From Nocardioides albertanoniae (GTDB taxonomy: Bacteria; Actinomycetota; Actinomycetes; Propionibacteriales; Nocardioidaceae), in contig NZ_VFOV01000001.1 of NCBI RefSeq assembly GCF_006716315.1, positions 3,240,501-3,304,500 of the forward strand: a stretch of DNA of 64,000 nucleotides. Reading direction: 5' to 3'. The position numbers and the translations under genes were made by a program. Below are positions 49,343 to 58,779 of the stretch, in pieces (positions within the stretch are counted from its first letter, which is position 1; each line of letters starts with the position of its first letter). The notes beneath the pieces were generated by a model that ran no database searches, had not been told where the DNA came from, and saw only the letters and a list, made by a program, of their open reading frames with translations.

Positions 49343-50585
49343 AGTCGAGGATGCGATGAGCGATCGCGATGCGCTGCAGGCTGGTGGGGTGGGAGCCGAA
49401 CCACCACTGCGACCAGGCCTGCGGTGACGGGTCGGAGAGGGAGCGTACGTCGAGATCGTGCTGCAGCCGCACGAACGACTCCAGGTCGCCGGTGGCCCGG
49501 AGCGCGTCGACGTCGGCGCGGGTCTCGACCTGACGACTCAGCCCGTTCTCGACCGGCATCGCCAGCACGCTCGCCAGCGCGAAGACGGCCAGGAGCATCG
49601 GGATGGCTTCGGGCGTGGCGTACTCGTCCTGACGGCGGTAGGAGAGCAGCAGCCCCAGCATACCGACCGCCGCGACGGCACCGGCTGCGCCGGTGACGGT
49701 GCCGACCAGCACGTCGTCGTGCTTGGCGTGGGCGAGCTCGTGGGCGACCACGGAGATCACCGCGCCGTGCGCGGCGGCGTCGCGCTGGGAGTCGACGAGG
49801 TTGTCGTAGAGGACGACCCGGCGGGTCGAGCCGAAGCCGGTGACGTAGGCGTTGAGCGAGGTGGTGCGCCGCGAGGCGTCGACCACCAGGACGTCGTCGA
49901 GGTCGACCCCTTCGCGATCGGCGATCGCCATCACCTCGGAGCGGAGCTCACCGCGAGGCAGCGGTTCGAAGTCGTTGAACAGCGGCTCGATGAGCACCGG
50001 GTAGACGAAGGAACCGACCACGACCAGGAGCGCGACCAGTCCCCCGGCGACGACCGGCCACCAGCGGCGGCCCAGGCGGATGCAGCCGAAGAGCGCGACC
50101 AGCGCGATCGAGGTGATCACGATGCCGACCGCCTGGTTCAGCAGCGAGTCGCCCACCCACGACCCCCACGACTGCCTCGAGAGCCCGTAGCGCAGGCGCA
50201 GGTGGTGGGAGACCACCGAGAACGGCAACGTGAGGACCCACCCGACGAGGGTGACCCCGGCGACCGCGAGCACCACGCGCAGCAGCCAGGGGCCACGGAG
50301 CCTGGCGACCAGACGTCGGCCGAGCGAGGTGAACCCGAGCACCCCGGCGACGACCAGCGAGACGACGAGCCCGGCACGGCTGACCCAGCGAGCGGTGCTG
50401 GAGAAGGCCAGCATCCGCTCCAGCTCGCGCGGCGCGAACACGTCGCGCTCGTCGGGCAGAACGAGGACTCCGCCAGGGTAGGGATGCCAGGGGATCAACC
50501 ACCAGGCCAGCGCCACGAAGGCGACCGCCCCGACGATGAGGACCGCCCAGGACGCTCGCCTCGAACTCACCTGCGCCCCGGTCAC
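49341..50585 (-). CDS. M48-family membrane metalloprotease (Ste24/HtpX-like)
   Basis: A 414-aa membrane protease. Four or five N-terminal transmembrane helices precede the zinc site VISVVAHELAHAKHDD (HExxH) with the third ligand Glu in VETRADVDALRATG. LYDNLVDSQ and NAYVTGFGSTRRVVLYD are conserved in CAAX protease 1 (Ste24) relatives. Likely role is membrane protein quality control; no prenyl-protein substrate is expected. Its GTG overlaps the stop of the next upstream gene (GTGA), so it is coupled to the second metalloprotease. Confidence 0.91.
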   Translation of the reverse strand: MTGAQVSSRRASWAVLIVGAVAFVALAWWLIPWHPYPGGVLVLPDERDVFAPRELERMLAFSSTARWVSRAGLVVSLVVAGVLGFTSLGRRLVARLRGPWLLRVVLAVAGVTLVGWVLTLPFSVVSHHLRLRYGLSRQSWGSWVGDSLLNQAVGIVITSIALVALFGCIRLGRRWWPVVAGGLVALLVVVGSFVYPVLIEPLFNDFEPLPRGELRSEVMAIADREGVDLDDVLVVDASRRTTSLNAYVTGFGSTRRVVLYDNLVDSQRDAAAHGAVISVVAHELAHAKHDDVLVGTVTGAAGAVAAVGMLGLLLSYRRQDEYATPEAIPMLLAVFALASVLAMPVENGLSRQVETRADVDALRATGDLESFVRLQHDLDVRSLSDPSPQAWSQWWFGSHPTSLQRIAIAHRILD

Positions 50586-51820
50586 CGTGCAGAGTCTGAC
50601 AGATGGGTCCGCCAGCGGGCGGTCAGCTCGTCGACGCCGAACCCGAAGCTCGCCCGCAGCGCCCTCTCCAGCGGTACGCCACGCCCCGTCTGCTCGTAGA
50701 GATCGACCAGCGCCTCCTGCCCGCCAGCCTCGGCGAGCACCACGCAGGCCAGCCAGGCTGCCTCGTACTCGGCGCCGAAGTGCTCCGAGCGGGTGTTGAA
50801 CTCGGCCTTGCCGGGCAGGTGCTTCGGGGGGCCGTCCTCACGCACCTGCGCGAGGATCTGGCCGGCGGTCTTGCTCAGCGGCAGCGTGGTGTCGCGCAGG
50901 GCGACGTAGTCGGCGTAGCCCTCGACCAACCACATCGGCCGGTGGGGGTTGGTGGGTGCGGCGGTGGCCGCATGCACGGCCTCGTGGGTGATCACCACCT
51001 GGGCGCCGGGCGAGTCGAGGTCGCCGATGACGTCCTGGTTGACCCATACGTGCAGGGGCGAGCCCGCTGTGCTGGACCCGTCGACGGTCGCCGTCACCGC
51101 GGCCACCGACGAGTAGGTGCTCGGTTGGGCCCCGAGAGCGCTGTCGAGCCCCGACGCGGGCACCTCGAGCACCAGGCGCGGTCGGTCCCAGCCGATCACT
51201 GTGCGCACCTGCTTCACCGCCGAGGCCGCCAGCTCGGCGTAGCGGTCGGCCTGCTCCGCGGAGGCCTGGACGACCACGAGCGTGGAGCCGGTGCGGCGCA
51301 CCTCGACCGGGCCACTGAGCCACAGCGGCATCCGGGTGCCTTCATCGGCGGAGAAGCCGGTGATCTCCCCGTCGCCGTCGAAGCCGACCTTCAGCTCCTC
51401 GCTCAGGGTCGGGTCACCAGGGGCGCGCCACGACATGTCGACGTCGGCCGTCCACGAGCCGTCCTCGTCGACGTTTCCGGACTCGGCGACATACCTCGCG
51501 CTCAGGCCCTCGATGCCGATCGCGTCAGCGTTGCGGGTCGCCACCGCGGCCGCGCCCTTGCCCTCGGGCTTCGCCCCGTCGCGTACGCCGGCGACCAGCT
51601 CCTCCAGGGAGTCTCGGCCCGCCACGGTGTCGGCGCGCACCGTCGGCGCGGCGCTCGGGGTCGGGGCGACGTACTCGCCTCCCCCGGTCAGCCGCCAGCC
51701 GACGAACCCGGCGATCAGCATCACCAGCACGAGCGCGGTGCCGATCGCGACGGGACGGGATAGAAGATGGCCGACCGTTCGCATCTGCGAACGATCGGCC
51801 TCTTCGGGGTCTTGCGTCAA
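50582..51820 (-). CDS. Membrane-anchored gluzincin-like metallopeptidase
   Basis: A 412-aa protein with one N-terminal transmembrane helix (VAIGTALVLVMLIAGFVGWR) and a large extracytoplasmic part. VVITHEAVHAATAAP carries HExxH, and PMWLVEGYADYVALRD supplies the downstream Glu, giving the gluzincin pattern. The domain before it (residues 60-210) resembles a nuclear-transport-factor-like or lipoprotein fold but is unassigned. The start could be TTG 51820 or ATG 51784. It lies directly after the NlpC/P60 gene and before the M48 gene, making a three-gene hydrolase cluster. Confidence 0.83.
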   Translation of the reverse strand: MTQDPEEADRSQMRTVGHLLSRPVAIGTALVLVMLIAGFVGWRLTGGGEYVAPTPSAAPTVRADTVAGRDSLEELVAGVRDGAKPEGKGAAAVATRNADAIGIEGLSARYVAESGNVDEDGSWTADVDMSWRAPGDPTLSEELKVGFDGDGEITGFSADEGTRMPLWLSGPVEVRRTGSTLVVVQASAEQADRYAELAASAVKQVRTVIGWDRPRLVLEVPASGLDSALGAQPSTYSSVAAVTATVDGSSTAGSPLHVWVNQDVIGDLDSPGAQVVITHEAVHAATAAPTNPHRPMWLVEGYADYVALRDTTLPLSKTAGQILAQVREDGPPKHLPGKAEFNTRSEHFGAEYEAAWLACVVLAEAGGQEALVDLYEQTGRGVPLERALRASFGFGVDELTARWRTHLSDSAR

Positions 51821-51821
51821 C

Positions 51822-52808
51822 TCAGCCGGGGCGGACGGCGCCCGTGTAGGGCATCTCGTCGATCGGCGAGACCTTCACACCCGTGCTCGGGTTGGAGGCG
51901 TGCACGATCTGGCCGTTGCCGATGTACATGCCGACGTGGCTGATCGGGCTGTAGTAGAAGACCAGGTCGCCGGGGGCGAGCTGGTCGCGCGAGACCTGGG
52001 GCCCGCTGCTGTACTGCGCCGAGGAGGAGTGCGGCAGCGAGACGCCGGCCTGGCCCCATGCGCCCATGGTGAGACCGGAGCAGTCCCACGACTCGGTGCC
52101 GGTGGCGCCGTAGACGTAGGCGTCACCGACCTGGGCGAGCGCGTAGTCGACCGCAGCCTTGGCGCGGCCCGAGGGCGGCGGCAGGTTGCCCGGGATGCTG
52201 GTGTCCGAGGACTGGAACTCCTCGAGCTCGTCGGCCTCGAGCTCGTCGAGCTCGGACTGGGCCGCCTCGTACTTCTTGTCGATCTCGCTCTTCTTCTGCT
52301 CCATGGTCGTCTTGACCTTGGCCATCTCGGCCTCGCGCTCCTCGGTCGCCTCACGGCGCACCTGGAGGGCCTTGGCCTCGGTGTTGTAGCGAGCCAGCAG
52401 ATCGGCCTGAAGCGTGTTGTAGGACGAGACGGTCGAGAGACCGGCGAGGAACTGCTGCGGGTCCTTGGAGGTGATCACCTGGCCGACGGCAGAGACGTCG
52501 GATCCCTCGAACTGGCGCAGCACCGAGTCGCGGAGCTCGGCCCGGATCTTGTCCAGGTCCTTGCTCTGACGCTTCTCGTCGGCGCTGAGGTCCTTGAGCT
52601 GGCCCTTGAGGTCCTGCAGACGCAGCTTGGCGTTGCTGTAGTCCTCGTTGGCAGCCTCGGCCTGCGTGTAGAGCTTGTCGACCTTCTTGCGAACGTCGTC
52701 GATGTCCGGGTCTGCCTGGGCGGGGGTCGCACCGGGGATGATCCCGGCGACTCCGATGGCGGCGATGCCGGCTGCTCCGGCAATGAGTCGCTTCCGGTCG
52801 CGTGTCAC
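51822..52808 (-). CDS. Secreted NlpC/P60 peptidoglycan endopeptidase with coiled-coil domain
   Basis: A 328-aa secreted cell-wall hydrolase. Signal peptide ends ATPAQA-DP (about residue 32). Residues 35-200 form a coiled coil (VRKKVDKLYTQAEAANEDYS...), as in RipA-like proteins that are held inactive or recruited by partners. The C-terminal NlpC/P60 domain has catalytic Cys in SWDCSGLTMGAWGQ, His in ISHVGMYIGNGQ and a third His in IVHASNPS. GTG 52808 has AAGGAG about 11 nt upstream. A ydaO riboswitch lies in its leader, so cyclic di-AMP should repress it. Rv2190c is the positional counterpart. Confidence 0.94.
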   Translation of the reverse strand: MTRDRKRLIAGAAGIAAIGVAGIIPGATPAQADPDIDDVRKKVDKLYTQAEAANEDYSNAKLRLQDLKGQLKDLSADEKRQSKDLDKIRAELRDSVLRQFEGSDVSAVGQVITSKDPQQFLAGLSTVSSYNTLQADLLARYNTEAKALQVRREATEEREAEMAKVKTTMEQKKSEIDKKYEAAQSELDELEADELEEFQSSDTSIPGNLPPPSGRAKAAVDYALAQVGDAYVYGATGTESWDCSGLTMGAWGQAGVSLPHSSSAQYSSGPQVSRDQLAPGDLVFYYSPISHVGMYIGNGQIVHASNPSTGVKVSPIDEMPYTGAVRPG

Positions 52809-52831
52809 GAGCGGACGGTCTCCTTGTGTAG

Positions 52832-53016
52832 TCGTTGACGCCTACCGGGTGAGCTGACGGGTTCGGGCACGACCTGCCCTACCACCGCTCCCCGACCTGG
52901 ATCGACCAGATCGCTCTTGCGGCGGATTCACCCCAGTGACCGCACCCGTTGTGGCGTGCGACCGGTGTGGTTCCCCGGCTCCCCGACCCGCCGAAGCAGG
53001 CCTGGGATTAAGCGCG
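52832..53016 (-). ncRNA. ydaO (cyclic di-AMP) riboswitch
   Basis: The minus-strand leader holds the ydaO-yuaA conserved blocks in order: TTAATCCCAGGCC, GGGGAGCCGGGGAACCAC, GGGTGAATCC, and finally CCCGAACCCGTCAGCTCACC with GGTAGGC before the end. Position just before an NlpC/P60 gene is the classic actinobacterial context. Boundaries are approximate. Confidence 0.93.
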
Positions 53017-53132
53017 ACACCCGCGTGAGCCGGTTGACCCACTTCCACGAATGTCAGGTTCTCGCGAACACTAACCGACGCGATCCCCCAACTGCCAACC
53101 ACCCACGCCCAAAAGTTGGGCTACAAGTCTGG

Positions 53133-53423
53133 TTACCCGAAGGCGAGGCCGTCGCCGTGCCCGGAGTCGGTCGCCGGGCCGATCGTCGAGTCGGGCGAGT
53201 CGGTCGCCGAACCGGGGTGGTCGTCGCAGACCGGGACCGCGCCAGTCGCCTCGACCATCCTCAGCGGCGGAACCAGCCCGCCACCCGCCAAGACGTCGAG
53301 CGCACGGCGCTCCTCGTCTTCGATGGTCAGCTCCGGGGGCGGGCCCAGGAGCACGGTGACCACGCAGTCGTGGCACGCCAGTCCCCGCACGAGGCAGGTG
53401 TCACAGTCGATTCTCGTCGTCAT
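53133..53423 (-). CDS. Small Cys-rich actinobacterial protein
   Basis: A 96-aa protein of unknown function. The N terminus MTTRIDCDTCLVRGLACHDC has four Cys in a CxxC-x6-CxxC pattern that could bind zinc, then VVTVLLGPPPEL, DEERRALDVLAGGGLVPPLR, and a disordered acidic tail with a PVCDDHPG segment. Similar small proteins occur beside NlpC/P60 genes in actinobacteria, as I recall. ATG 53423 is chosen over 53453 because conserved-looking sequence begins there. It ends 117 bp before the riboswitch. Confidence 0.72.
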   Translation of the reverse strand: MTTRIDCDTCLVRGLACHDCVVTVLLGPPPELTIEDEERRALDVLAGGGLVPPLRMVEATGAVPVCDDHPGSATDSPDSTIGPATDSGHGDGLAFG

Positions 53424-53546
53424 GTCTGTGACGGTCTCACCGACCACCGACAATTTTGCTTCCGCTCGTCCGCCTCCGGCGTGTCAGCACCATCGCACGG
53501 CGGTATTCAAGGCGGGGATCGCGCTCCGGGTCCCTACACTTGAGGC

Positions 53547-54833
53547 ATGGAGGTCTCCGCGTACGCGACGCTCCCCGACGCCGTCCGGGGGCGCATCGTC
53601 GCGCTCGCTGCCGGCGTGCTCCCCGATGTCGTACGCCTCCCGCCCGCGCTCAAGCGGATCGCCGACTTCGCTCCCGCCCGCCGCGCCAAGGCCGGTGGCG
53701 CGATGATCGCCTCGGTGCTCGGGAGCGACGACGAGGTGCGCGCGTCGGTGGCCACCCAGCTGCGCTCGTCCTACCTCGCGCCCGCGAAGAGCGAGGAGAC
53801 CGGGGAGAGCGGCACCGACATCGTGCTGCCCGAGGACCCGACCGAGGCGGCTGCCGTCGCCTGGCTGGTGCGTCCCGACGGTTGGGAGGTGGCGCTCAAG
53901 GAGGCGCTGGACCGCCTCGAGGCCGCCGCGGTGCCGGCCGTCGACGCCGAGGTCGCCCGGCTGCGCGGCAAGCTCGCAGCGGCCGAGGACGAGGTGCGCG
54001 AGGTGCGCGCCGACCGCAAGGCGCGCCTCGACGAGCTCAAGGCCGACAACACCACCCTGCGACGCAAGCTCGGCGAGGCCCGCGCGTCCGCGCGCGAGGC
54101 CGGCACGGGGCTCGAGGACGCCCTGGCCGAGGCCCGCGACGCGCTCGCCCGCGCCGAGGAGGAGATCGCCGCGCGCGATCGTCAGCTGCGCCATCAGCGC
54201 AGCCAGATCGACAAGCTCGAGCGCGAGGCGGCCGCCGAGCGGCGTACGTCCAAGGCCGAGCGTGACGACGTCTCGCTGCGCGCCCGCTTCCTGCTCGACA
54301 CGCTGCTCGACGCCGCCGGTGGCCTGCGCCGCGAGCTGGCGCTGCCACCCGTGACGGGCACCCCGGGCGAACGCGTCGAGGCCGAGCTCGCCTCCGCCGA
54401 TGCCGCGGCCGGGGCCGGAGTCACCAGCAGTGCTCACCTCGAGCAGTTCCTGGCGATGCCACGGGTGCGGCTGATCGTCGACGGCTACAACGTCTCCAAG
54501 GCGCTGTGGCCCGACTCGGCGCTCGACGCCCAGCGGCTGCGGCTGCTGCGCGGGGTCGCCCCGATCGTCGCCCGCACCGGCGCCGAGACGACGGTCGTCT
54601 TCGACGCCCACTCGGCCTCCGTACGCCCCACCGCGGTGCCCCCTCGCGGCGTCAAGGTGCTCTTCTCCCCCGAGGGCGTCATCGCCGACGACGTCATCCG
54701 CGACCTCGTCGACGCCGAGCCGTCGGGCCGCGTCATCCTGGTGGCCACCGACGACGCCGAGATCGTCAAGGACGTACGCCGCGCCGGCGCCCGCACGGTG
54801 CCGCTCTCCTCCCTCTCTCCCCTGCTGGGCTGA
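53547..54833 (+). CDS. NYN-domain (YacP-like) RNA-binding protein with coiled coil
   Basis: A 428-aa protein. Residues 1-130 are an N-terminal helical domain (LPPALKRIADFAPARRAKAG). Residues 135-245 are a coiled coil. The C-terminal 150 residues form a NYN/YacP ribonuclease-like domain: MPRVRLIVDGYNVSKALWPD with the conserved Asp, TTVVFDAHSASVRP, and SGRVILVATDDAEIVKDVRR. The acidic residues of a PIN-like site are present, so RNase activity is possible. ATG 53547 has TACACT 6 nt upstream (53535-53540), a leaderless pattern. Confidence 0.9.
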   Translation: MEVSAYATLPDAVRGRIVALAAGVLPDVVRLPPALKRIADFAPARRAKAGGAMIASVLGSDDEVRASVATQLRSSYLAPAKSEETGESGTDIVLPEDPTEAAAVAWLVRPDGWEVALKEALDRLEAAAVPAVDAEVARLRGKLAAAEDEVREVRADRKARLDELKADNTTLRRKLGEARASAREAGTGLEDALAEARDALARAEEEIAARDRQLRHQRSQIDKLEREAAAERRTSKAERDDVSLRARFLLDTLLDAAGGLRRELALPPVTGTPGERVEAELASADAAAGAGVTSSAHLEQFLAMPRVRLIVDGYNVSKALWPDSALDAQRLRLLRGVAPIVARTGAETTVVFDAHSASVRPTAVPPRGVKVLFSPEGVIADDVIRDLVDAEPSGRVILVATDDAEIVKDVRRAGARTVPLSSLSPLLG

Positions 54834-54916
54834 TCCAGCCGGCTTCCTGCGCCGCACCGACCTGATTCGATAGGTTCTCCGGACGTTCGAGTCGTCGGGA
54901 GTGGGAGAACCAGCAC

Positions 54917-56854
54917 GTGCGGCACACACTCAACGCGATCGCCAGGTTGCTCCTGTGCGCCGCGGGATTCGTGATGTCCATCTACGGCAGCGTCCAGCTC
55001 AACGCTCTCAAGTCGCCGAGCTTCGGTGACCTGCTCGGCGAGTCGAGCTTCTGGGTCGCGGCCGTCGGAGGCCTGATGACCGCGCTCGCGTTCGAGGCGA
55101 TGCGGCGTGCTCAGGTTCCGGCACCCGCCACCCAGCCGGCCGCACCGACAGCGCCCGAGGAGACCGAGGAGACCGCGCCCGAGGAGACCGCCGTCCCTCC
55201 CGTCGCGAGCGTCCCCACCGAGCCCGAGAGGGACGAGCGACCGGCGGAGGACGGCGACAAGCTCAGCCTGGTCGAGGTCGTCGGTCTGGCCGCGGGTGGC
55301 GTCGTCGGCTCCGGCTGGCTGCTGGCGGTGCCCGGTCTCCACGAGAGCCTGGGCGGTGCCGCCTTCCTCGGCTGGGCCGCCGGCGGCGTACTCATGCTCA
55401 CCATCGCGGTCGTGATGGTCGAGTTCGGGCTCATCTCGCAGCGCACGGGCGGGCTCCTGTTCCACCCGCACGACGCCTTCGGGCCCCTGGTGGTGATCAT
55501 CCTCGCGGCGTCGCTGTGGATCTCGTACGCCATCAACCCCGCCGCTCAGGCCGCGGCCGCGGTCGACCGGCTGGCCGAGATCGTCCCGTCGCTGGCCGGC
55601 GAGGGCGGGCTCACCCGGATCGGCTCCGTGCTGGCGGTGGCGGTGACCACCGCGATCATCGCCTTCGTCCTGCTGCCCAGGCGGCTCGTCCTGCGGACGA
55701 ACGCCGCCCTGACCCTGGTCAAGATCGCCATCCCGGTGGTCCTCGTGGCGTGCCTGGCGTTCGCGGCCCCCGCCCCGCTCTCCGACTCGGGACCGGCGCC
55801 CGGGCCGACGTCGACCGGCGTGCTGAGCGCACTGATCACCAGCGGCGTGATCTACGCCTACATCGGTTTCCAGGCGCCGTTGGACGTGACCGGCGAGATC
55901 CGCGGAGGCCGTCGCGACGTGGCCAGACGAGTGCGCTGGGCGGTGTACGGCACGGTCGTCGGCTCGTTCCTGCTCTACTCCGCGCTCCAGCTGGTCTACG
56001 CCGAGCACATGGCCGCCTCCGGCGCCGAGCACGGCACCTCGTACGCACTCCTGACCGACGAGGCCACGCTGCTCGGCGCGCCGCTGGACTGGCTGGTCCT
56101 GCTGGTCCGGATCGCCGCGATCATCGCCCCCATCGGCTCGGGCATCGTGTTCACCTATGCGCTGAGCCGCGAGGTCTACACGCTCAGCGCGGAGAGGTAT
56201 GTCCCCAGCGGGCTGCACGAGCAGCGGGCGTCCCGTCTCCCCGGACGCACCACCGACTCCTTCTGGCTGATCCTGCTCGTCAACCTGGTGCTGGCGCTGG
56301 TCGTCCTGGTGGCGGTGGGCGGCGACTGGCAGACGTTGGCCGTGCTCAACACGATCCCGATCCTGATCCTCTACGCGGTCACCTGCGTCGTCCTGGCGGT
56401 GCGCTCCGAGCTGCTCGGCACCGGTCTCCAGCAGCTCCTCCCCGTCGCGGCGTACGCGGCCTTCATCGTCATCGCGCTGGTCGTGAACGAGTCCGCGTGG
56501 GACCGGGTGTGGAAGGGCGTCGCGGTGATCGGCTGGGGATCGCTCGTCCTGCTCGTGCTCCCCTGGCTCCACCATCTCCGGGTCCCCGGCCTGGGCTGGT
56601 ACGACGCGAAGAACCACGGCGCGCGCCTGTTCTCCCGCGACCCGGCGAACCGTCCGTTCGTGGTGCTCGCGCTCTACCTGGTCGCGCTGACGCTGCTGAG
56701 CGCCGTGCGTCACCGGATCGACGACGACTCCGTCTGGAGCGTGTGGAGCCTGCGTGCCCTGGTGGTGATCGTCGCCTCGGGGGCGTTCATGCTCCTGGTG
56801 GGCGCCGGCCGCCGCTATCTGCGGCAGACCCGGCTCACGACGACCCCGCGCTGA
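54917..56854 (+). CDS. APC-superfamily permease with an N-terminal two-helix extension
   Basis: A 645-aa membrane protein. Two N-terminal helices (residues 5-65), then an acidic linker rich in Glu/Pro/Thr (residues 70-115), then an APC-type permease of about 12 helices starting LSLVEVVGLAAGGVVGSGWL and including GVIYAYIGFQAPLDVTGEIR. Two hydrophobic segments end the protein. The extension is unusual for this family. Substrate unknown. GTG 54917 has GGGAG about 15 nt upstream; a TAGGTT -10-like element is at 54871-54876. Its last 20 bp overlap the convergent gene. Confidence 0.82.
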   Translation: MRHTLNAIARLLLCAAGFVMSIYGSVQLNALKSPSFGDLLGESSFWVAAVGGLMTALAFEAMRRAQVPAPATQPAAPTAPEETEETAPEETAVPPVASVPTEPERDERPAEDGDKLSLVEVVGLAAGGVVGSGWLLAVPGLHESLGGAAFLGWAAGGVLMLTIAVVMVEFGLISQRTGGLLFHPHDAFGPLVVIILAASLWISYAINPAAQAAAAVDRLAEIVPSLAGEGGLTRIGSVLAVAVTTAIIAFVLLPRRLVLRTNAALTLVKIAIPVVLVACLAFAAPAPLSDSGPAPGPTSTGVLSALITSGVIYAYIGFQAPLDVTGEIRGGRRDVARRVRWAVYGTVVGSFLLYSALQLVYAEHMAASGAEHGTSYALLTDEATLLGAPLDWLVLLVRIAAIIAPIGSGIVFTYALSREVYTLSAERYVPSGLHEQRASRLPGRTTDSFWLILLVNLVLALVVLVAVGGDWQTLAVLNTIPILILYAVTCVVLAVRSELLGTGLQQLLPVAAYAAFIVIALVVNESAWDRVWKGVAVIGWGSLVLLVLPWLHHLRVPGLGWYDAKNHGARLFSRDPANRPFVVLALYLVALTLLSAVRHRIDDDSVWSVWSLRALVVIVASGAFMLLVGAGRRYLRQTRLTTTPR

Positions 56855-58733
56855 CCCACTCGGCCTCCTCCTCCTGGCCCGCGGCGACCAGGGTCTCGAC
56901 GACGGCGTCGATCCGGGCCCGGTCCTGCCACCGGCCCACCGAGCGCCGCAGGACCGCCGCGCGGCTCGCCTCCGGGTAGCGGTGCAGCCGCAGCCGCGTG
57001 GTGATGCCGACGATGTCGCTGGGCGTGACGCTCTGCGCCTGGTCGAGATAGCGGGTCAGCAGCCGATCGGCGGTGCCCGTGAGCTCGTTGCGACGGAGCT
57101 GGTGGGCCGCCTCGGCGATCGTGGGCCCGGCACCACGGCGGTTGATCGCCTCGTCTGCCAGATGGTGCCAGGAGGTGCGTACGGCATCGGCGAACCCGGC
57201 TGCCTCGAGGGCGGCGAGGCACTCGGCGTACCACGCGACGTAGGCCTCCTCGGTGGGCGCCGGATAGACGAGCAGGTCCTCGGCCAGCCGCCAGCCGACG
57301 TCGGCCGCGACGGCCGAGCGGCCCCGCCTGCCGACCCGGGACGGGACGTGCCCGAGGAGACCCACGATCTCCTCGGCGGGGCGGAGCCTGACCAGCGTGG
57401 CCGCCTGTCGGCGAAGATCCTCGCCCAGCGGCTTGCCGTGGACGTCGGCGAGATAGCCGGCGACGCCCTCCACGACGGCGGAGCCCATCGGTTCGCGGTC
57501 CGTGCCCTCCGGGGTGAGGACCCAGTGGAGCAGCTTCCGGGTGGTCTCGGAGGACGGCTGCGCCCACGACCACCGGTCGAGGAAGTCGCCGAGCCGCTCG
57601 ATGTGGCCGCTGTGGGCGAGCGCGCGGACGATCATCGCCGCCTGGGCCTCGTCGCCCTCCTCCATGAGCGTCTCGCAGATGCGTTTCAGGTTCATCGGCG
57701 TGGCGTCGCCGGCCAGGGCGCCCAGGAGGCTGTCGCGGCCGGGTCCCCGGCTGCCACGCAGCAGCACCACCACCTGCTCGCGCGCCTCCTCGGCGTTCTC
57801 GCTGCCGTCGAGCCGGACCTTGAACCAGTCCTCGAGCACACGGCCGCCCGGGCACAGCTCCCAGAACGCCGCGACGAGGTCCTGCTGCTGGACGTGACCC
57901 GGCGCCCGGCCGCGGTCACCGATCGCGCCGAGGGTGCGCCAGAGCAGGTCCAGCGCGATCTCCTGCAGCCTCGGGCTGGCGTTGAGCGCGACGTACAGCA
58001 CGGCCTTGTCGAGGTTCGAGCGGCCGCTGGAGGTCGCCGCGAACGTCTTGACGGTGTCGTTGACCAGCTCGGTCGCGCCGAGCAGGTGCAGCGCCCGGAG
58101 GAACCGGGCGATGTCGGGGACGGTCCGCTGCCGGAGCACGTCGTGGATGACCGCGTAGGCGATCGAGCCGTCGTGCTCGGTCTCGATCGCGAGCCTCGCC
58201 GCATCCTCCGGCGAGCGGTGCAGCGCGGCCGCTGCGATCAGGATCACCCGGTCAGCTGTGAACTCCAGCGAGGTCGTCACTGCCGCCAGGTCGACGTCGG
58301 CGTGCCGTCCGTACGCATGCAACGCCTGCACCGCGATCGCCGGATGGCCCTGCACCCGCAGCTCCGCGAGCCAGGCCACGAACCGCTCGATCCCTTGGCC
58401 GGAGACCCGCGCGAAGGCGTTGTCGATCAGCTTCTGGGTGTCGAGGACCTCGTCGGCCCGGGCACCGTCGAGCACGGTGACGTACTCGACCAGGCCGGCG
58501 AGATCGCCGGTCAGCGTGTCGAGCACTCGTTCGTTGAACCGCAGCGCCGCGGTCTGTCCGTCCTCGGTCAGCAGCGTCCGGGCCTGCTCACCGGCCTCCC
58601 TCGGCTCGACCTGCAGCGAGCCCGAGCGGGCGAACCAGCGCGCCCACGGACGGTCCTCGATGCCACCCGAGGACCCGTCGTTGCCGCCGTTTCTCGCCGC
58701 GATGACCCACACCTCCCCTGTCAGGTGCGCCAC
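56835..58733 (-). CDS. Large helical-repeat-like protein of unknown function
   Basis: A 632-aa soluble protein that I do not recognise. It begins VAHLTGEVWVIAARNGGNDG; a segment RPWARWFARSGSLQVEPREA follows. From residue 60 to the end the sequence is almost wholly helical with short amphipathic repeats (for example LAGLVEYVTVLDGARADEVL, IARFLRALHLLGATELVNDT, IVGLLGHVPSRVGRRGRSAV), suggesting an alpha-solenoid scaffold. No signal peptide, membrane helix or catalytic motif was found. The reading frame is long with normal codon use, so it is real. It overlaps the end of the APC gene by 20 bp in antisense and stands divergent from the exonuclease gene by 46 bp. Confidence 0.75.
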   Translation of the reverse strand: MAHLTGEVWVIAARNGGNDGSSGGIEDRPWARWFARSGSLQVEPREAGEQARTLLTEDGQTAALRFNERVLDTLTGDLAGLVEYVTVLDGARADEVLDTQKLIDNAFARVSGQGIERFVAWLAELRVQGHPAIAVQALHAYGRHADVDLAAVTTSLEFTADRVILIAAAALHRSPEDAARLAIETEHDGSIAYAVIHDVLRQRTVPDIARFLRALHLLGATELVNDTVKTFAATSSGRSNLDKAVLYVALNASPRLQEIALDLLWRTLGAIGDRGRAPGHVQQQDLVAAFWELCPGGRVLEDWFKVRLDGSENAEEAREQVVVLLRGSRGPGRDSLLGALAGDATPMNLKRICETLMEEGDEAQAAMIVRALAHSGHIERLGDFLDRWSWAQPSSETTRKLLHWVLTPEGTDREPMGSAVVEGVAGYLADVHGKPLGEDLRRQAATLVRLRPAEEIVGLLGHVPSRVGRRGRSAVAADVGWRLAEDLLVYPAPTEEAYVAWYAECLAALEAAGFADAVRTSWHHLADEAINRRGAGPTIAEAAHQLRRNELTGTADRLLTRYLDQAQSVTPSDIVGITTRLRLHRYPEASRAAVLRRSVGRWQDRARIDAVVETLVAAGQEEEAEWVSAGSS

Positions 58734-58779
58734 ACCCTAGTGGCGGAGGACTGTCGGTGGCACTCGCTAATGTGTTCGC

